Assembly: GCA_029945945.1 (NCBI GenBank)
Contig: JAQSDM010000004.1
Span: forward strand, 1 to 64,000
Direction: 5' to 3'
Source of the DNA: Algoriphagus sp.
Lineage (GTDB): Bacteria; Bacteroidota; Bacteroidia; Cytophagales; Cyclobacteriaceae
DNA length: 64,000 nucleotides
Shown: in pieces, positions 43,163 to 49,445 of the stretch
Layout of the letters: each line of letters begins with the position of its first letter
How positions within the stretch are numbered: the first letter of the stretch is position 1
Notes under the pieces: model-generated
What the model was told of the DNA's origin: nothing
Databases searched by the model: none
Seen by the model: only the letters and a program-made list of their open reading frames with translations
Translations under genes and position numbers: made by a program

Positions 43163-43258
43163 ATGAAATCGAGCATGACTCAAGCGTCACACAGAGGTCT
43201 GATTATTAGCCACGCGAGATTCCATATGGCCTTAAAAAATCAAATTATAATCATATGA
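43163..43258 (+). CDS. Small upstream open frame coupled to the Gfo/Idh gene, probably not a conserved peptide
   Basis: A 31-codon frame opening MKSSMTQASH and closing at a TGA that overlaps the next start as ATGA. It spans leader element B almost exactly. The frame in copy A aligns, sharing MTQA, ARFH and KNQIII, but of 13 nucleotide differences only about two are silent. That is the opposite of what a conserved peptide would show, so I regard the frame as incidental to a DNA or RNA element. Translation up to the start codon could still matter for regulation. Confidence 0.3.
   Translation: MKSSMTQASHRGLIISHARFHMALKNQIIII
43166..43257 (+). repeat. 92-bp leader element, copy B, ending on the Gfo/Idh start codon
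   Basis: It matches copy A (27917-28008, minus strand) at 79 of 92 positions with no gap and ends on the ATG at 43255-43257. CATATG at 43223-43228 can pair with CATATG at 43252-43257, which encloses the start codon; in copy A one pair is changed on both sides, G-C for A-T. TGATTAT at 43199-43205 can instead pair with ATAATCA at 43247-43253, so the two pairings exclude each other. A small hairpin TGAC/GTCA at 43176-43189 lies near the 5' end. No known riboswitch is recognised. Confidence 0.75.
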
Positions 43259-44562
43259 AAAAATCTTCTTTTTCCAGAAGGAAATTCCTCGGGGTCTCTT
43301 TCTTAAGCACAGCAGGCTTGAGCATGCTTCCACAACTAGGATTTGGTGCACAATCTGCGCAAAATCCGGCTCAATCCTTTGAAACCGTACGTTTAGGATT
43401 TATTGGAGTGGGCCGACAGTCCGGAGGATTAATCAATAACCTAATGAAAGTTCCCGGTGTGGAAGTCATAGCCGGAGCTGATGTATATGCGATCAAGCGA
43501 GAGCGATTTATCCTGCGCGTCAAGAAAAACTACACAGATCAGGGACGAACCGCCCCAGAGATCAAAGTATATGAAGATTACAAGGAATTGCTTGCCAATC
43601 CGGATGTAGATGCTGTAGTTATCGCTTCTCCGGATCATTGGCATGCGATGATGGCAATCAATGCCTGCAATGCCAAGAAGGATATTTACCTGGAAAAGCC
43701 GCTCACATTTACAATCAAAGAGGGCCAGGAATTAGTCAAAGCAGTACGTGCAAATGGCGTGGTATTATCTGTCGGAAGCATGCAACGATCCGCAGCAAAT
43801 TTCCAGCAAGCCGCGGCGATGGTCCAAAAAGGAAAACTTGGAAAGATCACGCAGGTCTTGGTTCATGTGGGAGAAAATCCTCATCCAAAACCATACGACT
43901 TACCCGCACAGCCTATTCCGGCAGGATTAAACTGGAAAACCTGGTTGGGTCCTTTGTCCGAAATGGCATTTAATGACGAACTTAATCCCGCAATCACTCT
44001 AAATCCTGAGCAAAACGAGAAAGTCTGGGGAGCTTGGCGTTGGTACAAAGAAACAGGCGGAGGATTAATGACAGACTGGGGAGCACACATGATCGACATC
44101 GCACAATGGGGATTGAGTATGGATCGAAACGGTCCGGTGGAAGTGATACCGGCAAGTGGCGATAAGCCCTTGACCTACCGATATGCAGATGGAGTTGAGA
44201 TGTTGATTACAACTTTTGACGAAGGTAGGCAAGGGGTGAAGTTCATTGGTGAGAAAGGCTGGATCAAAGTATCAAGAGGCCAATATGACACTTCGATTCC
44301 TGAACTTGGATTGGAGAAAAAGCCGGAAAACTTTGCTTTCACCCAGCATTACCCGGATTTCATCGAATCAATCAGAAGGAGAAAAGATCCGATTGTTCCG
44401 GTGGAAATCGGACATAGCACTTGTTCTATTTGCACAATTGGAAATATCGCTCACGAACTTGGTCGTCCATTGAAATGGGATCCGATTGCTCAGGTTTTCC
44501 CGGGAGATGTCGCTGCAAATGCCAAGCTTCATTACGAGTATAAGAATGGATATTCACTTTAA
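43255..44562 (+). CDS. Tat-exported Gfo/Idh/MocA-family oxidoreductase
   Basis: A 435-residue NAD(P)-dependent oxidoreductase-like protein. It opens with a twin-arginine signal (FSRRKFLGVSFLSTAGLSML), so it is exported folded, probably with cofactor. The Rossmann motif is LGFIGVGRQSGGLI, followed by AIKRERFILR and the family's EKPLTFTIKEGQELVKAVR, whose EKP lysine is characteristic. The C-terminal domain contains TGGGLMTDWGAHMIDIAQW, a typical substrate-binding segment. Such exported members are common in Bacteroidota that degrade sugars, but the substrate is not evident here. The 92-bp leader ends at its start codon. Confidence 0.9.
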   Translation: MKKSSFSRRKFLGVSFLSTAGLSMLPQLGFGAQSAQNPAQSFETVRLGFIGVGRQSGGLINNLMKVPGVEVIAGADVYAIKRERFILRVKKNYTDQGRTAPEIKVYEDYKELLANPDVDAVVIASPDHWHAMMAINACNAKKDIYLEKPLTFTIKEGQELVKAVRANGVVLSVGSMQRSAANFQQAAAMVQKGKLGKITQVLVHVGENPHPKPYDLPAQPIPAGLNWKTWLGPLSEMAFNDELNPAITLNPEQNEKVWGAWRWYKETGGGLMTDWGAHMIDIAQWGLSMDRNGPVEVIPASGDKPLTYRYADGVEMLITTFDEGRQGVKFIGEKGWIKVSRGQYDTSIPELGLEKKPENFAFTQHYPDFIESIRRRKDPIVPVEIGHSTCSICTIGNIAHELGRPLKWDPIAQVFPGDVAANAKLHYEYKNGYSL

Positions 44563-44621
44563 GGATTCATTGTTCTATTGAATCTTAATAGATTAAATCC
44601 TGAAGAGTGTTTAAAACAAAT

Positions 44622-44654
44622 AAGTTATCCACATCAATTTGGTGTGGATAACTT
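44622..44654. repeat. Inverted repeat made of two facing DnaA-box sequences
   Basis: AAGTTATCCACA (44622-44633) and TGTGGATAACTT (44643-44654) are perfect complements around a 9-base spacer. Each arm contains the 9-mer TTATCCACA, the DnaA-box consensus. It lies between the Gfo/Idh stop and the thioredoxin gene. It could be a terminator stem (no T run follows), a DnaA-binding site, or a hairpin of another role. Confidence 0.6.
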
Positions 44655-44700
44655 CCCCTGATTCAAAAGAATTCTTACTTTTTAACCCAAAACCCAACCC

Positions 44701-45912
44701 ATGAAAACTCTCCTCAAACTACCTATTAGCCTTTCTTTAGCCTTCGGAATTTGTTTGGTTTTCTCTGAATGTTCTACAGATCCGAAAACGGAAACAACAA
44801 CCGCTGAAATTCCGGAAACCAAATTCACCGCAAATCCTGTAGCATTAACAGAACAGCCGGTGGGTAAGCTAAACATCGGAGACCAAGCACCGCCTTTTAA
44901 TCTTCCTGATGTGGATGGAAATTTTCACACTCTTGAGGATTATGCTGATGCAGAAGTTTTCGTGATCAATTTCACTTGCAACCATTGTCCCACTGCACAA
45001 GCTTATGAGGATAGATTTATTAAAGTGGTTGACGAGTACAAAGGTAAAAAAGTAGCTTTCGTGGCAATTTCATCAAATAGCCCAATCGGTATTTTGCCCG
45101 AAGAATTGGGATACACTGATTTGAGCGATACCTACGACGAAATGAAAACCAGGTCTATGGATAAGTCTTACAACTTCCCTTATCTGTATGACGGGGATAC
45201 GCATGAATTTTCACTTGCTTATGGGCCTACAGCCACCCCGCATGTTTTTGTTTTTGACAAAAGCAGGAAATTGATCTACTCCGGAAGAATTGATGCTTCC
45301 GAAAAACCTGGAACTGCAAATGCTGAAGACTTGAGAAAAGCCATTGAAGCCGGACTAAAAGGTGAGGCTCTTCCGGCAGAGGAAGCTCAAACTCCGGCTT
45401 TCGGTTGCTCTATGAAATGGGCCTGGAAAAATGAATACACCCTCAAAACCAATAAAGAATGGGCGGCAAAAGAGGTGACACTTGAAAAATTGTCTCCTTC
45501 AGGCTTAGCTGATTTACTGAAGAATGATTCCGATGAATTGCTCCTTGTAAATTTCTGGGCGACCTGGTGTGGGCCTTGCATCATTGAATATCCTGAGTTT
45601 ATCACAATGGAGCGAATGTATGGAGCCAGGGATTTCCGCTTTGTTTCTATAAGTATGGACAGTCCGGATCAGCTTGACAAAGCACTCAAATTCCTGAAAA
45701 GCAAAGAATCCGCTGTTCCGAATTACCTCATGGACACCAATGACAAATATGAAGTAATCAATGTCGTGGGCAAAGAATGGGACGGAAGTTTACCTATCAC
45801 ACTTTTGATAGAGCCGGGAGGAAAAATTGCGTATCGCGTTCCTGGAACAATTCAGCCTCTGGCGCTGCGAAAAGCAATCGTAGACCATCCGATGATTGGA
45901 AGATACTATTGA
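44701..45912 (+). CDS. Lipoprotein with two thioredoxin-fold domains
   Basis: A 403-residue protein with a lipoprotein signal (LVFSECSTD) and two thioredoxin-like domains. The first (about residues 60-230) is a redoxin with NFTCNHCPTAQAYEDRF, a CxxC of the CNHC type. The second (about 270-400) is TlpA/ResA-like with LVNFWATWCGPCIIEYPEF. Either could reduce or isomerise envelope disulfides; the first resembles peroxiredoxin-type proteins from Planctomycetota and Bacteroidota. The gene sits just before the OhrR-Ohr pair, with only 67 bases to ohrR. Confidence 0.85.
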   Translation: MKTLLKLPISLSLAFGICLVFSECSTDPKTETTTAEIPETKFTANPVALTEQPVGKLNIGDQAPPFNLPDVDGNFHTLEDYADAEVFVINFTCNHCPTAQAYEDRFIKVVDEYKGKKVAFVAISSNSPIGILPEELGYTDLSDTYDEMKTRSMDKSYNFPYLYDGDTHEFSLAYGPTATPHVFVFDKSRKLIYSGRIDASEKPGTANAEDLRKAIEAGLKGEALPAEEAQTPAFGCSMKWAWKNEYTLKTNKEWAAKEVTLEKLSPSGLADLLKNDSDELLLVNFWATWCGPCIIEYPEFITMERMYGARDFRFVSISMDSPDQLDKALKFLKSKESAVPNYLMDTNDKYEVINVVGKEWDGSLPITLLIEPGGKIAYRVPGTIQPLALRKAIVDHPMIGRYY

Positions 45913-45937
45913 TTCAGGAATTTCGGATAGGATTTAT

Positions 45938-45966
45938 GATTTGATCAATTTAAATTGTATCAAATC
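45938..45966. promoter_or_regulatory. OhrR-type operator palindrome
   Basis: A 29-bp dyad: GATTTGAT (45938-45945), a self-complementary core CAATTTAAATTG (45946-45957), one unpaired base, and ATCAAATC (45959-45966). The core with its flanks (TCAATTTAAATTGTA) closely resembles the known Bacillus subtilis OhrR box TACAATTAAATTGTA. It ends 14 bases before the regulator start, placed to control the ohrR-ohr pair. Confidence 0.72.
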
Positions 45967-45979
45967 TAATCATCTTCGA

Positions 45980-46426
45980 ATGTCCGATTCCAATTCCTCC
46001 GCTCACCATCTTTCGTTATTACTTTATTCTTCTTCTCGGCTATTAATCCAGCAGTTTCAGATCAGGTTAAATGAACTGAATCTGACTTATCCCCAGTATT
46101 TGGTGATGTCGGTACTTTGGGAAGAAGATGGACTTTTGGTTAACAAGATCGGGCAAAAGCTTCATTTGGATTCCGGCACATTGACTCCATTATTGAAAAA
46201 ACTGGAATCCATGAATTTTGTGAAACGCAATCGCAGCGAATCTGATGAGCGAACTGTCGCCATTCAATTAACCTATCCGGGAAAATCTCTCCAAGTCAAA
46301 GTCCTCGAATTGTTAAAACCCCTTGAGGAAAACTTTTCGGAAATTGAAAATCCGGAGTTATCCACATTAAACCATTCCATCAAAAGCTTGTTAGAAAGAA
46401 TAGAATCTTCAAAAAACAGAAATTGA
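45980..46426 (+). CDS. ohrR: OhrR-like MarR-family repressor lacking the sensing cysteine
   Basis: A 148-residue MarR regulator similar to OhrR along its length: LLLYSSSRLLIQQF, LNLTYPQYLVMSVLWEEDG, LHLDSGTLTPLLKKLESMNF and RNRSESDERTVAIQLT, including the winged-helix segment. OhrR normally senses organic peroxides through an N-terminal cysteine (the QLCFALYAASR position). Here that position is Ser12 (codon TCG), and the whole protein has no cysteine. The ATG at 45980 is preferred, 14 bases after the operator palindrome; an earlier start would run through the operator. Its stop overlaps the ohr start by one base (TGATG). Confidence 0.85.
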   Translation: MSDSNSSAHHLSLLLYSSSRLLIQQFQIRLNELNLTYPQYLVMSVLWEEDGLLVNKIGQKLHLDSGTLTPLLKKLESMNFVKRNRSESDERTVAIQLTYPGKSLQVKVLELLKPLEENFSEIENPELSTLNHSIKSLLERIESSKNRN

Positions 46427-46845
46427 TGGAAAAATTAATTGTGGATTACACCGCAACAGCGGTCAATACAGGAGGAAGAAAAGGTCACGTTAAAACAGAT
46501 GACGGATTAATAGATTTGGATGTTGCGATGCCAAAAGCAATCGGAGGCGAAGGAGGCAAAACAAATCCTGAGCAACTTTTCGCAGCTGGTTACGCCGCTT
46601 GTTTTGGTGGCGCTTTGGCTTCCGCAGCAGGAAAAACAAGCCTGAGAGATTCAGAAATTAAAGTTAAAGCTCACTTAGGCCATTATGGCCCTAACAGTTT
46701 TGGGCTTGCTGTTGATATTTTTGTTAAAATCCCCCATGCAGAATCCCTGGAAGCAGCCCAAAAAATAGTGGATGCTGCTCATGAAGGGTGTCCATATTCT
46801 AAAGCGACCCGCGGAAATATTGAAGTAAATGTAGTGGCAGTTTAA
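46426..46845 (+). CDS. ohr: Organic hydroperoxide resistance protein
   Basis: A 139-residue Ohr/OsmC-family peroxidase that reduces organic hydroperoxides with lipoyl-type thiols. The catalytic pair is present: Cys59 in AAGYAACFGGAL and Cys122 in HEGCPYSKATRGN, with Arg18 in GGRKGH and Glu49 in TNPEQLF completing the active site. The ATG at 46426 overlaps the ohrR stop by one base. A strong terminator follows, so ohrR-ohr is a self-contained operon behind the palindromic operator. Confidence 0.95.
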   Translation: MEKLIVDYTATAVNTGGRKGHVKTDDGLIDLDVAMPKAIGGEGGKTNPEQLFAAGYAACFGGALASAAGKTSLRDSEIKVKAHLGHYGPNSFGLAVDIFVKIPHAESLEAAQKIVDAAHEGCPYSKATRGNIEVNVVAV

Positions 46846-46858
46846 TTACAAAATGCCG

Positions 46859-46888
46859 GCGCACGTGTTTCGCGTGCGCTTTTTTTTT
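46859..46888 (+). terminator. Terminator of the ohrR-ohr operon
   Basis: GCGCACG (46859-46865) pairs with CGTGCGC (46873-46879) across a 7-base loop, followed by a run of nine T. The T run reaches the stop region of the convergent quinone oxidoreductase gene. Confidence 0.85.
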
Positions 46889-47864
46889 ATTTAAGAATAA
46901 CAACTCCTTTTCCCAGCATCTTTCTTTCCAATAAAGCTGTCAGAGCCTCCGAAGATTCTTCCAAAGGATACCGCTTACTTATATGCTGCTTTATCTTCCC
47001 CTCATGAATCCATTGGACCAATTGCCGGATATTCTGAAAGCTTGTCTTTGGTTCGAGCTTCGAAAACTGTCCCCAGAAAACTCCCATAATCGAGCAGCCT
47101 TTCAGTAAAGGCAGATTCATCGGGATTTGAGGGATTTCTCCATTTGCAAACCCAACAATCAAATACCGTCCTTTCCACGCAATTCCTCTCAATGCTGTTT
47201 CAGTATATTTCCCTCCAACAGGATCGTAAATTACATCGACCCCTTTTCCTCCAGTCAATTCTTTAATCCGCGTTTTCAGATCTTCGCTTTCGTAATTGAT
47301 CATAGCAGAAGCTCCTTTTTCTTTGCATAAACCTAATTTCTCTTCGCTGGATGCTGCAGCTATCACATTAGCACCCATCAATTTTCCCAACTCCACCGCA
47401 GCCAAGCCAACTCCGCCGGCTGCTCCCAACACCAATACGGTTTCTCCCGGTTGCAGATTTGCCCGGTCTTTCAGTGCATGATAAGATGTTCCGTAGGTGT
47501 AAAGGGTCGTTGCAGCAACTTCTGCCGACAAACCCGGAGGCATCGCAAAAACACGGTCAGCATCCACGGCAACTTTCTCTGCAAATCCTCCCCAACCACA
47601 AAGCGCCAAGACCGGGTCGCCAACTTTGAAGTTTTCCACATTTTCACCGATCCCGACAATCTTTCCTGCAACCTCTCCTCCTGGTGAAAATGGAAGTTCA
47701 GGCTTAAACTGATACTTATTTTGGATGAGCAGGACATCTGGAAAATTGACACCGCAAGCCTCCACCTCGATCAGAACCTGATTAGGACTAGGTTGCGGAT
47801 CGGGAAGCTCACCAACTTCCAGCGTTTCCGGCAATCCAAAATGGGAACAAATAAGAGCTTTCAT
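46887..47864 (-). CDS. NADPH:quinone oxidoreductase (zinc-independent MDR family)
   Basis: A 325-residue medium-chain dehydrogenase/reductase of the quinone oxidoreductase branch. The N-terminal domain has EACGVNFPDVLLIQNKY and PGGEVAGKIVGIG, and the nucleotide-binding loop is VLVLGAAGGVGLAAVELGKL. The residues that bind catalytic zinc in alcohol dehydrogenases are absent, as expected for this branch. The C-terminal HISKRYPLEESSEALTALLE is typical. It may detoxify quinones or enoyl compounds, which suits the adjacent peroxide-defence genes, but the substrate is not defined by sequence. Confidence 0.88.
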   Translation of the reverse strand: MKALICSHFGLPETLEVGELPDPQPSPNQVLIEVEACGVNFPDVLLIQNKYQFKPELPFSPGGEVAGKIVGIGENVENFKVGDPVLALCGWGGFAEKVAVDADRVFAMPPGLSAEVAATTLYTYGTSYHALKDRANLQPGETVLVLGAAGGVGLAAVELGKLMGANVIAAASSEEKLGLCKEKGASAMINYESEDLKTRIKELTGGKGVDVIYDPVGGKYTETALRGIAWKGRYLIVGFANGEIPQIPMNLPLLKGCSIMGVFWGQFSKLEPKTSFQNIRQLVQWIHEGKIKQHISKRYPLEESSEALTALLERKMLGKGVVILK

Positions 47865-47970
47865 AGGTTAGGATTTTGAGTTTAGCCAACAAGAAAAGTA
47901 TTAATCAAAATAGGCAAATCCTTCTGAAAAGGATAATTTTGAGGCCTTTACTAACCGAAATCACCCATAT

Positions 47971-49359
47971 ATGACTGTAGCCGCTTTTATCCAGGCAAAT
48001 AAAGATCGATTCCTGAACGAACTCCTCGATTTACTCCGAATTCCGTCCGTCAGCGCCGATCCCAAATTCAAAAGCGATGTCTTTGCTGCGGCTAACTTTG
48101 TGAAGGAAAGTCTTGAAAAGGCCGGAGCTGATATTGCAGAAATCTGCGAAACTCCCGGCTATCCGATTGTCTTTGGGCAAAAGATTATTGATCCTGCTTT
48201 GCCTACGGTTTTGGTCTATGGACATTACGATGTGCAGCCAGCCGATCCGTATGAGTTATGGGATTCTCCGCCTTTCGAACCGATAATTAAAAAGACAAGC
48301 ATACATCCAGACGGAGCAATTTTCGCCCGAGGATCTGCCGATGACAAGGGTCAATTCTACATGCACGTCAAAGCTTTCGAAGCGATGATGGCATCAGGAG
48401 ATTTGCCCTGCAATGTCAAATTCATGATCGAAGGTGAAGAGGAAGTTGGCTCAGATAACCTGGAAAAATTTGTACTTGAAAATAAAGAAAAGCTTGCTGC
48501 AGATGTGATTCTGATTTCAGACACGCACATGATCAGCATGAAAGATCCTTCCATCACAGTCGGTCTCCGTGGCATGTCTTACATGGAAGTGGAAGTGACT
48601 GGGTCAAACCGTGACCTTCATTCGGGAACATATGGCGGTGCTGTCGCCAACCCGATCAATGTGCTTTGCAAAATGATCGCTTCCATGAAAGACGAAAATG
48701 AGCATATCACAATTCCTGGTTTCTACGAAAAAGTACAGGAACTGACATCCGAACAAAGAAAGCGATTGAATGAAGCGCCTTTTGACCTGAATGAATATCA
48801 GGACAAACTAGATATTGAAGCTGTTCACGGTGAAAAAGGATATACAACTATCGAGCGGGTAGGAATTCGTCCAACTTTGGATGTCAACGGAATCTGGGGA
48901 GGATACATCGGAGAAGGTGCCAAAACAGTTTTGCCTTCGAAAGCTTCCGCAAAGATCTCCATGCGCCTTGTTCCCGATCAGGATTGGCATGAAATCGCCG
49001 AGCTTTTCGAAGCCCATTTCAAATCAATCGCCCCAAAATCCGTCAAGGTAAAAGTGAAAGCTCATCACGGCGGAGCACCTGCGGTGGTCTCTGATTCCTC
49101 AATCGGATATCAGGCCGCGGAAGCAGCGATGAAAGAAACTTTCGGCAAGCGCCCGATTCCAACCAGAGAAGGTGGATCTATTCCAATTGTTGCTTTGTTT
49201 CAAAAAGAATTGGGATCAGATCCGATTTTGTTCGGTTTCGGCCTTGATACCGATGCGCTTCATTCGCCAAACGAACATTACGGAGTAAATAATTACTTCA
49301 TCGGAATTGAGACAATCGCGGCTTTCTTCAGACATTTCAAAAAGCTGAGCCAACAGTAA
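47971..49359 (+). CDS. M20-family dipeptidase
   Basis: A 462-residue cytosolic metallopeptidase of M20, in the group of carnosinase-like and nonspecific dipeptidases. The first metal site is VLVYGHYDVQPADPYELW, the bridging aspartate lies in ARGSADDKGQFYMH, and the catalytic glutamates are in FMIEGEEEVGSDNL. The lid domain begins near TVGLRGMSYMEVEVTGSNRD, and the last ligand is the His of DALHSPNEHYG. No signal peptide is present. TAATTTTG at 47934-47941 matches the -7 consensus, 29 bases before the ATG. Confidence 0.9.
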   Translation: MTVAAFIQANKDRFLNELLDLLRIPSVSADPKFKSDVFAAANFVKESLEKAGADIAEICETPGYPIVFGQKIIDPALPTVLVYGHYDVQPADPYELWDSPPFEPIIKKTSIHPDGAIFARGSADDKGQFYMHVKAFEAMMASGDLPCNVKFMIEGEEEVGSDNLEKFVLENKEKLAADVILISDTHMISMKDPSITVGLRGMSYMEVEVTGSNRDLHSGTYGGAVANPINVLCKMIASMKDENEHITIPGFYEKVQELTSEQRKRLNEAPFDLNEYQDKLDIEAVHGEKGYTTIERVGIRPTLDVNGIWGGYIGEGAKTVLPSKASAKISMRLVPDQDWHEIAELFEAHFKSIAPKSVKVKVKAHHGGAPAVVSDSSIGYQAAEAAMKETFGKRPIPTREGGSIPIVALFQKELGSDPILFGFGLDTDALHSPNEHYGVNNYFIGIETIAAFFRHFKKLSQQ

Positions 49360-49445
49360 ACAGTATCAGTTCCCAACTCAGCCATAATTGAGAGATCGAA
49401 CTTCAATCCAAAATCCTTGATAGTTAGAATAAACTTACTCCCTTC

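Noticed and set aside
45896..45979. Upstream extension of the OhrR-like frame
   Set aside because: It runs across the operator palindrome and the end of the preceding gene, and the added residues do not fit the MarR family.
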